A stretch of DNA of 64,000 nucleotides from Dethiobacter sp. (GCA_020725465.1 DYEY01000056.1:1-64000); one strand, 5' to 3'. Counted from the first letter of the stretch, positions 41,079 through 50,831 are shown. Notes: a model not told the origin generated them from the sequence alone. Translations and numbers: made by a program.

Positions 41079-42089
41079 ATGAAATTTCTGCAAGCCCTCC
41101 CTCCTTATTTCGGAGGGAAACAAGCATTGCTCAAAACCATATTCGGTCTTTTGCCCGGGGCACAGCAATGCCCAACTCTTGCAGATGCGTTCCTTGGCGG
41201 CGGGAGCATCTCTTTATATGCAAAGGCAATGGGATACCAGATCTTCTGTAACGATTTGGCAGAGCGATCTGCGGTTGTTGGCAGGAGTCTTATTGAAAAC
41301 AGCCGGGTCAAGGCAAACAAACAAGACGTTGGGGAACTTATAAAGCCGAACGGTTTTACACTATGCCAAAAAGACCCGGTGAATAAGTTCTTTACTCCAG
41401 ATGACGCCCTGCTGATTGATACCGTCCGGGGAAATTTAGAACAAAAAGAACCGGGATTTAAAAAAGACCTCTCTACCCTCGCTCTCATAAATTTTGTCTT
41501 ACGCAGCAGGCATCATGGGGACTTTGGTGTGCAGTGGACATACGATGCGCTGCGGGCGAAGGAGAACACATACCTCCCCTTAGGGCATATGCGCAGCGCA
41601 AGAATTTTTCTTAAGTCGCCCATTGATAGGTTTGTGAAAGAGATAGAAAAGATTAACCGGGCAGTGTTTTCTAACGGCGAAGAAAATGTTTTTACGCAAG
41701 AAGACGTGCTGGAATTCCTGGAGCACACCAGGGCAGATATTGCCTACTTTGACCCGCCGTATTACGGCTCTGCTCCTTACGAGGAAAGGTATAAGGTGCT
41801 GGACTGGATATTACATGGTGAAATCAAGGAACCGGCAGTAAGCGAGTTTAACAAAGACCAGGCTTACAGCCTTATCGAAGACATGCTGGAACGGGCTGAG
41901 TGGGCAAAGATATGGGTCATCAGCTACGGTGGGCCAAAGGTTGATAGGCAGGAGTTCCTTAACCTGGTTAAAAAGCACCGGAAGACGGCGAGGGAAATAC
42001 TACTCAATTATAAATACCGCTTTGGAAATCAAAAGGCGGACAGCGAAAACAGAGACACTGAAATCCTTATTTTTGCCGAAAGGGGTTAA
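41079..42089 (+). CDS. D12-class DNA adenine methyltransferase (second of the pair)
   Basis: 336 residues, starting at the base after the upstream stop. Motifs parallel its neighbour: LPPYFGGKQ, DAFLGGGSISLYAKAMGYQI, NDLAERSAVVGRSLIENSRV and AYFDPPYYGS. The N-terminal and catalytic regions are clearly homologous to the first gene, while the middle (target-recognition) section diverges. This suggests duplication, followed by a change of specificity or formation of a heteromer. Confidence 0.85.
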   Translation: MKFLQALPPYFGGKQALLKTIFGLLPGAQQCPTLADAFLGGGSISLYAKAMGYQIFCNDLAERSAVVGRSLIENSRVKANKQDVGELIKPNGFTLCQKDPVNKFFTPDDALLIDTVRGNLEQKEPGFKKDLSTLALINFVLRSRHHGDFGVQWTYDALRAKENTYLPLGHMRSARIFLKSPIDRFVKEIEKINRAVFSNGEENVFTQEDVLEFLEHTRADIAYFDPPYYGSAPYEERYKVLDWILHGEIKEPAVSEFNKDQAYSLIEDMLERAEWAKIWVISYGGPKVDRQEFLNLVKKHRKTAREILLNYKYRFGNQKADSENRDTEILIFAERG

Positions 42090-42093
42090 GCAT

Positions 42094-43008
42094 ATGGCAA
42101 ATACGCCGCAGCAGGAGATAAGGGTAACCAGGCTGCCAATTGATAAGGTCAGGGCAAACAACTGGAATCCCAACAAAGTAGATGAAAAAACGATGGCTAA
42201 ACTAAAGGCCGATATCCGGCGCAAGGGATGTATCCAGCCCATCATTGTCAGAGCAACCAGACCTGAAGAGTGGGAAATCGTTGATGGTTTCCACCGCTGG
42301 AGCATCCTTCAGGAGTTAGGCTATGCAGAAGTACCAGCCATTATCGTGGACATGGACGATACAGAAGCGAAGCTCAAGACCCTGCAGTTAAACTATATGC
42401 GGGGAGCGGCAGTACCTATCCGCCTGGCGAACCTCATCCACGATTTGAATAAAACGTTGACACTGGAAGACCTGGAAGCCGCCCTGCCGTACGAAAAAAC
42501 CGAGTTAAAAGACAGCCTATCACTGCTTAAACTTCCAGCGGATATCGATAAGGTGGTTGAAGAAAAAGCCGAAAAGGAACGGCAGGCAGAGCCCATCTTC
42601 ATTTCTGCCACCATATACAAAGACAAGGAAAAAAGCCTGCATGATTTTGTGGAACAGGCACTGCTGGAAAGTGAGGCTACCTTTGCGGAGATTAAAATAA
42701 AAGTTGAATGCCCTGCCAACGACTTTAACCTGGTTATAAAAGCCATGCAGAACCTTTCAAAGTTGGACAGGGGTAAGGATGACCTTACTGGGGAGAACGC
42801 CCCTGTTGTGACACGTTTTGCCCTGTTCCCCGAACAACTGCGGGTGATAGACCGGGCACTGCAGCATATTGCCAAAACCCAGGGATACACAAAGAACCCA
42901 AGGGGTATGGCCCTGGAAATGATGGCAGCAGACTACCTGGCAGGCGCAAGTTTGGAGGATGTCCAACATGAACAAGGAGAAAAAAAAGAAGCTCGGCTCA
43001 ACTCCTGA
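42094..43008 (+). CDS. ParB-like nuclease-domain protein
   Basis: 304 residues. The N-terminal ParB/Sulfiredoxin-type domain is clear: LPIDKVRANNWNPN, LKADIRRKGCIQPIIVRA and the IVDGFHRWSILQELGYAEVP box (ParB box with GxHR). The middle and C-terminal parts are unrecognised. Phage proteins of this type often lie next to methylases and the terminase and may be nucleases or regulators rather than partition proteins. ATG 42094 follows AAGGGG. Confidence 0.88.
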   Translation: MANTPQQEIRVTRLPIDKVRANNWNPNKVDEKTMAKLKADIRRKGCIQPIIVRATRPEEWEIVDGFHRWSILQELGYAEVPAIIVDMDDTEAKLKTLQLNYMRGAAVPIRLANLIHDLNKTLTLEDLEAALPYEKTELKDSLSLLKLPADIDKVVEEKAEKERQAEPIFISATIYKDKEKSLHDFVEQALLESEATFAEIKIKVECPANDFNLVIKAMQNLSKLDRGKDDLTGENAPVVTRFALFPEQLRVIDRALQHIAKTQGYTKNPRGMALEMMAADYLAGASLEDVQHEQGEKKEARLNS

Positions 43009-43459
43009 AATAATTGAAAGAAGAAAAAAAGTAATGCGCCTGCGGTTTATTAAACGCTGGCCAGTGGAGCAGATAGCTAATGTTTTTGGAGTCACCGAAA
43101 GAACAATATACAACGATATCCAGGCAATTACTGAGTATGGCAATACAGAAATGGCCAGGGATGAGCTAAAGCAGCCCATAGAAAGGACGCTGTGGGAGGC
43201 CAGCATAAATTACCAGGAGCGCCAGATGTTGCGCTGGCAGGAATACGCCAATGCCAAACACCCACTTATTAAGGCCAAAATCATAAACGACATACAAAAT
43301 GAAGAAGCACAGTACTATAAACTGCTGCAGAGCCTGGGAGTAGTCGAAAAGGTTCCCGAACAAACCGTGGTAACAAACGTCTGGTCGGATTTGGTACGGG
43401 CTGCCGATGAAGAGGGTGCCGGTGTTGCTGAACAAGGCCAGCATAAAAAGCGTTATTGA
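42968..43459 (+). CDS. Terminase small subunit (putative)
   Basis: 163 residues. A helix-turn-helix near the N-terminus (MRLRFIKRWPVEQIANVFGV, then TERTIYNDIQAI) fits DNA recognition by a small terminase. It ends inside the large terminase gene by 53 bp. TTGGAGG precedes ATG 42968. Assignment rests on HTH, length and position. Confidence 0.75.
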   Translation: MNKEKKKKLGSTPEIIERRKKVMRLRFIKRWPVEQIANVFGVTERTIYNDIQAITEYGNTEMARDELKQPIERTLWEASINYQERQMLRWQEYANAKHPLIKAKIINDIQNEEAQYYKLLQSLGVVEKVPEQTVVTNVWSDLVRAADEEGAGVAEQGQHKKRY

Positions 43460-44804
43460 CAAGGCAAGGGTTGACCCTGTCTTTTTTGTTACCAAGGTTT
43501 TAGGCGGTGACCCCTGGGAGAAGCAAAGCGAGATTTTAAAAGCTGCCCGACACAGCCGCAGAGTTGCTGTCAGAGCATGTCATGGTGTAGGCAAAACCAG
43601 AGTGGCTGCCTGGGTTGCCGTCTGGTTTTTGTTTTGCCACAGGGACAGCAAAGTAATAACCACGGCTCCTACCTGGCACCAGGTGGAGAACTTGCTATGG
43701 CGGGAAATTCATGTCATACACTCCAGGGCGAAATATCCGCTTGGCGGGAAGCTGTTACAGACACAGCTTGAGATAGACAAACAATGGTTTGCTTTGGGGT
43801 TATCCACGGATAAACCGGAGAGATTTCAGGGTTATCATGCGGAAAACATCCTGCTTATTGTTGACGAGGCCAGCGGTGTTGACCAGTATATTTTTGATGC
43901 CGCAGAAGGGCTTTTGACCAGCCCCGGCGCAAAATTGCTCTTAATCGGCAACCCGACACAGCTATCAGGAGAGTTTTACAACGCCTTCCGCTCTCCACTC
44001 TATCACAAAGTCCATATAGGGGCGTTTGACAGCCCCAATGTTAAGGCCGGAAAAGTAGTCCGGCCTTATCTCGTTACAAAAGAGTGGGTCGAAGAAAAAC
44101 GCATCCAGTGGGGGGAAGACAGCCCGTTATGGTACAGTCGGGTGCTGGGAGAATTTCCTGAACAGGGGGACGATACTCTTATTCCCCTCTCCTGGATAGA
44201 AGCTGCACAAAACAGATGGACAGAGGCAGCAGCAGGCGAGCCGGTCGAACTCGGCGTTGACGTTGCCCGGTTTGGAACAGACACCACAGCAATCGTCCTG
44301 CGGCGTGGCATCATAGCGGAAGTTATAGCCCAATTACGGGGACAAGACACCATGGCCGTGACGGGAGCCGTTATCCAGGCCATCCATAAGACCAGGGCAA
44401 AAATTGTTAAGGTTGACGTTGTCGGAATCGGCTCCGGAGTAGTAGACCGGTTGAAAGAACAAGGATATCCGGTTCAGCCGATGAACGCTGGTGAATCGGC
44501 TTTTGACAATGAGCGTTTTGTTAACAGAAGGGCAGAATGGTTCTGGAGCTTAAGGGAAAGATTTCAGGCTGGAGACATTGCTATCCCACCGGATGAAGAA
44601 CTGGCAGCGCAGTTATCCAGCATCAAATACAAGTTTGACAGCCGTGGTCGGATACAGATAGAGGGCAAAGACGAAATGCGAAAACGGGGGCTTCCAAGCC
44701 CGGATAAAGCAGATGCCCTCATGTTTGCCTTTGCCCGGACGGGAGCAGAAGTTCTGCCGGAAGAAAAAATCAGGCTGTTTAGAGGGGCGAAAATTTATGG
44801 CTAA
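43407..44804 (+). CDS. terL: Terminase large subunit
   Basis: 465 residues. Packaging ATPase with Walker A CHGVGKT (58-64), Walker B LLIVDEASG and coupling GNPTQLSGEFY. The C-terminal RNase H-like nuclease starts GVDVARFGTDTTA, with a second acidic site VKVDVVGIGSGV and a third near DKADALMFAF. It cuts concatemers and pumps DNA into the prohead through the portal encoded next. Confidence 0.95.
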   Translation: MKRVPVLLNKASIKSVIDKARVDPVFFVTKVLGGDPWEKQSEILKAARHSRRVAVRACHGVGKTRVAAWVAVWFLFCHRDSKVITTAPTWHQVENLLWREIHVIHSRAKYPLGGKLLQTQLEIDKQWFALGLSTDKPERFQGYHAENILLIVDEASGVDQYIFDAAEGLLTSPGAKLLLIGNPTQLSGEFYNAFRSPLYHKVHIGAFDSPNVKAGKVVRPYLVTKEWVEEKRIQWGEDSPLWYSRVLGEFPEQGDDTLIPLSWIEAAQNRWTEAAAGEPVELGVDVARFGTDTTAIVLRRGIIAEVIAQLRGQDTMAVTGAVIQAIHKTRAKIVKVDVVGIGSGVVDRLKEQGYPVQPMNAGESAFDNERFVNRRAEWFWSLRERFQAGDIAIPPDEELAAQLSSIKYKFDSRGRIQIEGKDEMRKRGLPSPDKADALMFAFARTGAEVLPEEKIRLFRGAKIYG

Positions 44805-46266
44805 CTTTTTTAACCGAATAATTGAAAAAGCCGTGGGCGAGGCATCCGCACTCCGCTCTGCTTTTGAAAGGAACTTCAGGTTTACATCTCCATATTCCCT
44901 AGACTCAAGCCGTGTGGATTACCAGACGGCCAGGGAGTTATACAGGAACATAAACGATAAATACAAATTGGGGGCTGGTTTTGCGAAACCAGTCATTAAC
45001 ACAACTGCCGGTTTTATGGGTACCCCCCACTTTACGCATACCGAAGTAGAAGCAGACCAGGCACTGGAAGAAGCTATGGGTCAGTGGGTGGGAAAACTGC
45101 TGCGGATTAACCGAAACACCCTGCGGGATGGTGATGTTTTTGCCCGTATCAGCCGGGTTAAGGGGCGTTTTAATCCCAAAGAAGAGGATTTTAATTTGTT
45201 CCTTGTCCCGCCGGAGTGGGTAACGCCAATCCCGGATCCTCTCACAGGCCAATGGCAGGAAGTCGTTATCCGGCACCCGGTTATTGTAACGGACGGTCAG
45301 GGGCGCACTCTGCAGAGGTACACAATCACAGAAAGTATAACGCCAAGGTCAAGGGAAATAGAGGCCGACAGTTATGCGCCGCCTGAAATCAGAGATAAGA
45401 ACAGGACAGAGGAAAATCCGTGGGGTTTTATCCCCATCGTCCACTTCCGCAACGAGGCAGAAGAAAATCAGCTGTTCGGATGCAGCGAACTTGAACCGGT
45501 GGAACCGTTTATGAAGGCGTACCACGACACGATGCTTTTTGCCGTCCAGGGGTCGAAACTATTTTCCCGCCCAAAAGCCAAGTTTGCCCTTAAAGACGTT
45601 GACAAGTTTCTGCGGGAGAACTTCACCCCTGATGAAATCAAAAGCGGCAAACTGCGGTTTGTGGATAAAGAAATATTTTTGATGCAGGACGGAGACGAGG
45701 CCAGCTTTATTACAGCCGACAGTGGGCTTACAGGCATCACCACTCTTCTGAAGTTTATTTTCCGCTGTATTGTGGATGTCTCGGAAACTCCTGAATTTGC
45801 CTTTGGGACGGCAGTGGCCAGCTCCAAAGCCTCCGTCTCGGAACAGATGGTGCCCCTGTCAAAAAAGATACACCGGAAAAGAGGTATGTTTGAAGAACCG
45901 TATGGCGAGTTGGCCTCCATGTACCTCGCCATGTGGGCACAGGTTGAGAATCGCCGTCTTGACACCTACCGGGTACAGGTTAACTGGGATGAAATAAGTC
46001 CACGTGACGACAGAGAGACGGCCCGGACAATTAAAACCCTGGTAGACGGCCTGGTTACCGCCATGGAAGCAGGACTTGTCTCCCAGGACGCAGCAGCAGA
46101 ATTCCTGCGGGAGTTCGTACCGACAATGCTCCCCTTTGTTGACCCCGATGCGGATGAAGACGAACGGCGCAGGGTTGCAAAGACTATTCTCTGGAAAAAA
46201 CGCATGGAAGATGATGAAGGATGGGATGAAAAACCGGTAACCATCCAAGGGGATGAAAAGTCATGA
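44797..46266 (+). CDS. Portal protein (SPP1 gp6-like)
   Basis: 489 residues from ATG 44797, which overlaps the terminase end by eight bases. It matches the SPP1-type portal family: KLGAGFAKPVINTTAGFMG, IPIVHFRNEAEENQLFGCSE and SETPEFAFGTAVASSKASVS. Twelve copies would form the DNA-entry ring and connector platform. Confidence 0.9.
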   Translation: MANFFNRIIEKAVGEASALRSAFERNFRFTSPYSLDSSRVDYQTARELYRNINDKYKLGAGFAKPVINTTAGFMGTPHFTHTEVEADQALEEAMGQWVGKLLRINRNTLRDGDVFARISRVKGRFNPKEEDFNLFLVPPEWVTPIPDPLTGQWQEVVIRHPVIVTDGQGRTLQRYTITESITPRSREIEADSYAPPEIRDKNRTEENPWGFIPIVHFRNEAEENQLFGCSELEPVEPFMKAYHDTMLFAVQGSKLFSRPKAKFALKDVDKFLRENFTPDEIKSGKLRFVDKEIFLMQDGDEASFITADSGLTGITTLLKFIFRCIVDVSETPEFAFGTAVASSKASVSEQMVPLSKKIHRKRGMFEEPYGELASMYLAMWAQVENRRLDTYRVQVNWDEISPRDDRETARTIKTLVDGLVTAMEAGLVSQDAAAEFLREFVPTMLPFVDPDADEDERRRVAKTILWKKRMEDDEGWDEKPVTIQGDEKS

Positions 46267-47246
46267 GACTTCCCCAGGGGATGATAACATACATGCAGTA
46301 CCTGGCTGCGGCCAGGGCACGCTTTGACGGGGGGAAAGCCGCTACATTAAATGACATTACGCTAATATACCACAGGGCTGCGACAAGCGTCCGTAAGGAT
46401 ATTGAGGCACTCGCAACAGGCAGTTTAAGACACGGCCACCTATCAGCCTTAGCCCATACGCTTGAAAGGCGTGCTGAAGAACTATCGAAGCAAACGCTGG
46501 ATGCAATACACAAAGGAGTATATATATCAAGCGAGGTGGCTACCGGCTATTCTCAAAAAGTTTTAGAGGACATGACGAAGCCATATTTCAGGCCGGAGGC
46601 AATAAGGGCCATGTTTGCAGCTGTTAATGAAAGGGCGGTGCTGGCACTCCTCTCTCGAACAAGGACTGACGGCCTAAAACTGTCGGACAGAGTCTGGCGC
46701 ACAGCCTCTCATTGGCGCACTGCACTGACGTATGTCGTGGAAGACGGTGTGGCCAGGGGTCTGGACTCCAGGAGAATGGCACGGGAAGCCCAGAGGTATC
46801 TACAGCCGGGGGTATGGACATCACATAAGGCGGAGACAAGAAAAAGGCTCGGCGTGCCCAAAGACGTATCATATGAAGCCATGCGCCTGGCCAGGACGGA
46901 GCTTAACAACGCTTTTCACGAAGGCATGGTGATGGCAAACCGCCATAACCCGGGGTATAAAGGGATTTACTGGCGGCTCTCCCCTGCTCACCCTGTCCCC
47001 GACATTTGTGATGATATGGCGGCGGACATAACATACGGTGCGCCAGGATTTTATCCTGCAGGCTATGAACCGTTTCGCCCACACCCGCAGTGTATATGCA
47101 CCCCTGTCCCCGCCTATGAGGACCCCAGGGAGTTCTCAAACCGGCTTAAAGAATGGGTGCAGAACCCCAACGCCCACCGGGACATAGAATCATGGTTCTG
47201 GGAGAACCACATCTACCTGGAGGAAAGGCCGCTAAGCTGGCTGTAA
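46263..47246 (+). CDS. Minor head / head morphogenesis protein (SPP1 gp7 / Mu F-like)
   Basis: 327 residues, with an ATGA overlap to the portal gene. The C-terminal domain contains ARTELNNAFHEGMVMANR and YWRLSPAHPVPDICDDMAAD, ending in PHPQCICTPVPAYE, the typical head-morphogenesis domain with conserved Cys and His. It attaches to the portal and is thought to aid DNA retention or exit. Confidence 0.9.
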   Translation: MRLPQGMITYMQYLAAARARFDGGKAATLNDITLIYHRAATSVRKDIEALATGSLRHGHLSALAHTLERRAEELSKQTLDAIHKGVYISSEVATGYSQKVLEDMTKPYFRPEAIRAMFAAVNERAVLALLSRTRTDGLKLSDRVWRTASHWRTALTYVVEDGVARGLDSRRMAREAQRYLQPGVWTSHKAETRKRLGVPKDVSYEAMRLARTELNNAFHEGMVMANRHNPGYKGIYWRLSPAHPVPDICDDMAADITYGAPGFYPAGYEPFRPHPQCICTPVPAYEDPREFSNRLKEWVQNPNAHRDIESWFWENHIYLEERPLSWL

Positions 47247-47258
47247 GGAGGAAGAGAA

Positions 47259-47498
47259 ATGAACAACGGACTGCCAAAGGGCATGATGCCGCCCATGCAA
47301 AACAACAAGGAACATCCGACACCTCTTACTCTGGCTGACGGCAACTATGCCGCAGCCATTAGACAGGCTTTATCTATCTTGCCGGTAGTGATAAGGGTCG
47401 ACCGCTGCCTCATCCTGGAGCAAGACGGCAAGACTCCAGAGGTAAGGCTGACCTTAACCATACTAGAGGAAAAGCCTGCCCAGGAAGGGGGTGAGTAA
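47259..47498 (+). CDS. Small head-region protein, unknown
   Basis: 79 residues. GTAAGGAGGAAG precedes ATG 47259 and the stop abuts the next start. A Met/Pro-rich N-terminus leads into a beta-rich half (VIRVDRCLILEQDGKTPEVR). No family recognised. Confidence 0.6.
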   Translation: MNNGLPKGMMPPMQNNKEHPTPLTLADGNYAAAIRQALSILPVVIRVDRCLILEQDGKTPEVRLTLTILEEKPAQEGGE

Positions 47499-48941
47499 AT
47501 GGGTTTAAAGATAAAAAACGAACGGGTTTCTGGAAAACCCTGGGGCGAAGTGGATAAAACAGCTTTACGCAACAGGCTTGCAAAAGCACTGGAAGACAAC
47601 GAAGACGGCGCAAGAGAAGCTGTGCGGGAAGTCTATGCCGTTGTTACTAGCGAGGACATCAACGATGCTCCCAGTCAAAACTGGTGGGGGCCGCACCATG
47701 AAATCACCCGGGAGGGTACCGTGATATTGAACCGTGGTGGAATGATAGCAGCAGCGGCTGCCCTTGCCGGAGCCAGAGCAGAACCGAACTTAACAGTAGC
47801 ACAGATACGGGAGGCAGCGGAACATTTGTTGAAACACTACCGGCAGGAGGATGTGAACCTGCAGCCACCGGCAAGCCTTCTCCGCCTTGCAGGCGTAGAA
47901 GCGGAAATTGTTGCAGTTTCCGCTCACGTATCCGGGGAAATACGGGTCGAAGACGTGCCCGTAAACACGGCCATTAACCTCTCCGCCCTAAAGGAAGGGG
48001 ACGAAAGCCCACTGGAAGTCGTGGTGGAAATTCCCGCCGGGAAATCAAAGAGGGGATGGAATTACAAGCCTTCTGCCATCCAGCGAATTGTGGACGTAGT
48101 TATGAAGGAAGGGTTGCCCGGCTTTTTGGGACACCAGAAGCCAGACGATGTAGACCATGAGTTCCCCACTCCTGTAACCCACTGGGTAGGAGCGAAGTTT
48201 CAGGACGGAAAAGCATATTTCCGTGGTGTAATCGACAAGGCATCTTCAGATTTGAAAAGGTGGATTCGCTCCGGTGCAATTAAAACGGTAAGTATCTTTG
48301 GTATCCCCACTTTGCGGAACGAGTCTGGAGAAACGCAGGTGGTGGATTACCAGCCCCTCTCTATTGACTGGACACCGCTGGGAAGGGCAGGTATGCCGAC
48401 CAGGGTGGTGGCGGTCGGGGAGATGGACGTTGATATTATTGAAAAGAAGGAGAGTGAAAAAATGACGCTTCAAGAACTATTAGCCGAACTGCGGAAGCTC
48501 GGCGCAAAACCTGCCCAGGTAATGGGCGAGATGGGCTGGAAGATGGAAGACATCGATGGTGTAAACGAACTAAAAGCAAAGGCTGAAGCCTTCGGTGAAA
48601 TCGCCCAAATATTTGGCGGCAAAAGCACGGAAGAAGTGGTATCTGCAGTTAAGGGTGCTCATGCAGCAATGCAAAATGCCAAACAGGACGAGCACGAAAA
48701 ACTGGTAGCAAAGGTAATCGGAGAAATGGTTCAGGCAGAAGCCGTCCGGCCGCTGGTGAGGCGCATGCTTACAGTAGATGCCGAAGCTGACGAAGCAGGC
48801 ATCAGAAAGGCTGTAGGCGAGCTGCTGCAACAGGACGACGTGAAGAAAGTCCTGGCGGAAGTATTTAAAGACACTATCATTTCCCCAAAGGCCCCCAGGG
48901 ATGAAAAGACAGCCCTGCGGGTTAAGCGGGTAGCAATTTAA
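47499..48941 (+). CDS. Capsid maturation protease with C-terminal scaffold (putative)
   Basis: 480 residues. It lies where the prohead protease/scaffold is expected, just before decoration and capsid genes. The N-terminal two thirds is an all-beta/alpha domain with IPAGKSKRGWNYKPSAIQRI, FLGHQKPDDVDHEF (possible catalytic His) and SGAIKTVSIFG (possible catalytic Ser), consistent with an S78/S14-like prohead protease. The C-terminal part (about 322-480) is highly charged and helical, as in scaffolds. It also has its own ribosome-binding site and ATG. No exact family match. Confidence 0.7.
   Translation: MGLKIKNERVSGKPWGEVDKTALRNRLAKALEDNEDGAREAVREVYAVVTSEDINDAPSQNWWGPHHEITREGTVILNRGGMIAAAAALAGARAEPNLTVAQIREAAEHLLKHYRQEDVNLQPPASLLRLAGVEAEIVAVSAHVSGEIRVEDVPVNTAINLSALKEGDESPLEVVVEIPAGKSKRGWNYKPSAIQRIVDVVMKEGLPGFLGHQKPDDVDHEFPTPVTHWVGAKFQDGKAYFRGVIDKASSDLKRWIRSGAIKTVSIFGIPTLRNESGETQVVDYQPLSIDWTPLGRAGMPTRVVAVGEMDVDIIEKKESEKMTLQELLAELRKLGAKPAQVMGEMGWKMEDIDGVNELKAKAEAFGEIAQIFGGKSTEEVVSAVKGAHAAMQNAKQDEHEKLVAKVIGEMVQAEAVRPLVRRMLTVDAEADEAGIRKAVGELLQQDDVKKVLAEVFKDTIISPKAPRDEKTALRVKRVAI
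48447..48464 (+). promoter_or_regulatory. Internal ribosome-binding site and in-frame start for a separate scaffold
   Basis: AAGGAG (48447-48452) is followed nine bases later by ATG 48462, in frame with the 480-residue protein (codon 322). Translation here would give a 159-residue helical protein equal to the scaffold portion, like Nu3 nested in lambda C. Confidence 0.6.
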
Positions 48942-48955
48942 GGAGGTGCAACATA

Positions 48956-49345
48956 ATGGGAAGGAAAATTTCTGATGGCCAGTCTGTTAAGGTAACGGTG
49001 CCAGAGAGCACTGAAATCAAGCAAGGAGAATTTGTGCTCCTGGGAGGATTTTTCGGTTTGGCTGTGCGGGGAGCGACTACCGGCCCGGAAGAGACTGCAG
49101 AAGTAGTGTTAAATATCGAACCGGGAGAATATGAAACCAGCCAAATCACGGAAACGGATGATTTTGGAGCGGGAGATGCTGTGTACTTTAATGAAGATAC
49201 AAAGCTTCTAACAACCCAGGCCACCCTTGACGCAAACGGCAACCCGCAGAACAGGCCTGTGGGCAGGGTTACCCAGGCCAAAGACGCTAACAATGTTATC
49301 TGGTTTGTCCTTGGGCCTCAAGTCCAGGCACATCCCGTATCTTAA
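48956..49345 (+). CDS. Head decoration / DUF2190-like capsid protein
   Basis: 129 residues, beta-rich, with repeated short strands (VKVTVPESTEIKQGEFVLLG, AEVVLNIEPGEYETSQI, GDAVYFNEDTKLLTT, PVGRVTQAKDA). The pattern corresponds to DUF2190/decoration proteins that stabilise expanded capsids. AAGGAGG precedes ATG 48956 and the major capsid gene follows. Confidence 0.8.
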   Translation: MGRKISDGQSVKVTVPESTEIKQGEFVLLGGFFGLAVRGATTGPEETAEVVLNIEPGEYETSQITETDDFGAGDAVYFNEDTKLLTTQATLDANGNPQNRPVGRVTQAKDANNVIWFVLGPQVQAHPVS

Positions 49346-49359
49346 GGAGGGGTTGAAAG

Positions 49360-50418
49360 ATGAGCTATAAAGTTGTCAACATTGAAGAGTTAAAGAGGGA
49401 AAGACGAAACAAGACGATTGAAGAAGACATCCCCTACATCTTCCCTAAAGGAGAGATGAAAACTGTCAAAAAGCGGATAGTTAACGGCGAGATGGAAGTC
49501 TTTGATTTTACCCGTCCGCTGGGGGAGATGATCACCACGCCGGACGGGCTGGAGCAGATTATCCAGAACACGATTATTAATCTGGAGCTTGGGAGGGAAG
49601 CAGTTCCGCTGCTGTACGGGCCAATTTATCGCAGGATTGAAAACCCCGGCTTTACAGAAAATGTCAATATTTCGCCCTTTGTTGGTGCCCAGGTAGTCTT
49701 CCTGCAGCACATGGAACTGGAAGAAGTGAAGTTCGGCACCCGTAGGATTGGGGAAAAAGAAACCGTCCCCATTATCACCTATGCTGCAGGCTTTGAGTAC
49801 ACGGAAGACCTTGTGCTGTATGACAAGACCTGGGAAAAGAACGAACTGGACAGGGCGATGGGCGAAGCATATAATGCTCTGCTGAACCATATCCACCTCT
49901 ACCCTATCACCTCTTACAGCTACAAGGCGAAGAACAAGACTGCTGCTCAAACGGAAGGTGACGGGAACAGCCGTGTGCTTAACATCCGCAAGACTATCCG
50001 CCAAGGCTTAATTGACGCTTCCCAGGACAAGCACCCGGACGCCAATGCCCCCCGCCGCCCCAGCGTGCTGTTAGCGCATTCCGCCAACCGATGGGATATT
50101 GAAGAAGCACTGCAGCGTCATCAGGTGCAGGGGACTATCTATCCGGCACTTACCGGCATCGACACTCTTATTTTCTATGACGGCTGGTCTTTGCGTGTAG
50201 GTGAAAAGGAATACGAATATCCGCCCTGTCCTGTGGACAAAGCATACCTCATCGAGCCGCAACGGTACTACCGTGAACTGGTCAAGCATGACCTCTGGGT
50301 CGATGCTGCCGGTGCCGATTTAACTAGGCTGGTGGAGCAGCAAATAGTGGGCCGTGCCCGTCGTGGTGTAGTGGCGAGCCCCGCTCTTTCCGTCCAGGAA
50401 CTAACGCTTCCCGCATAA
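49360..50418 (+). CDS. Major capsid protein
   Basis: 352 residues, between the decoration and connector genes. The length, the central conserved-looking region (TYAAGFEYTEDLVLYDKTWE) and the C-terminal beta strands (ALSVQELTLPA) fit an HK97-fold major capsid protein without an obvious cleaved delta domain. A strong AAGGAGGGG site precedes ATG 49360, as expected for an abundant product. Assignment is mainly by position and size. Confidence 0.82.
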   Translation: MSYKVVNIEELKRERRNKTIEEDIPYIFPKGEMKTVKKRIVNGEMEVFDFTRPLGEMITTPDGLEQIIQNTIINLELGREAVPLLYGPIYRRIENPGFTENVNISPFVGAQVVFLQHMELEEVKFGTRRIGEKETVPIITYAAGFEYTEDLVLYDKTWEKNELDRAMGEAYNALLNHIHLYPITSYSYKAKNKTAAQTEGDGNSRVLNIRKTIRQGLIDASQDKHPDANAPRRPSVLLAHSANRWDIEEALQRHQVQGTIYPALTGIDTLIFYDGWSLRVGEKEYEYPPCPVDKAYLIEPQRYYRELVKHDLWVDAAGADLTRLVEQQIVGRARRGVVASPALSVQELTLPA

Positions 50419-50432
50419 GGAAGTGATGTCTA

Positions 50433-50831
50433 ATGAACATAACGGACGAACTGCGGAGGAAACTGCGGCAGCTTCTGGACGAGGCCATACCTAAAGACGG
50501 CACGGAGGAAGACACCCGCTTTTTAGATGCGGAAATAGATGAACTGCTCCAGGAATCAAGGCATATTTACGAGGCTGCAGCGGCAGGCTGGAAAATCAAG
50601 GCGGCCAGGGCTATGAGCGAACGGGGCGGCCTTGAAGAAAGCCAGGCCGGAGACGAAAAACATAAGTTTGTTTCGTTGAAGGAGTACCGTGACCACTGCC
50701 TGGCCATGTCTCGTATGTATGCTGAAATGGTGCCTGGAAGCGGGTCAAAGGCTTTCAAAATGGATACCCCTGACCCCTTCAGAAAGCAGGCAGCATGCAG
50801 CGATTTAACTCGCTTGCGGGGGGTGGATTAA
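50433..50831 (+). CDS. Head-tail connector protein (adaptor type, putative)
   Basis: 132 residues, mainly helical (DELRRKLRQLLDE, RHIYEAAAAGWKIKAARAM), immediately after the capsid gene. The length and helical content suit the adaptor that binds beneath the portal. Its stop abuts the next start. No clear family motif. Confidence 0.65.
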   Translation: MNITDELRRKLRQLLDEAIPKDGTEEDTRFLDAEIDELLQESRHIYEAAAAGWKIKAARAMSERGGLEESQAGDEKHKFVSLKEYRDHCLAMSRMYAEMVPGSGSKAFKMDTPDPFRKQAACSDLTRLRGVD

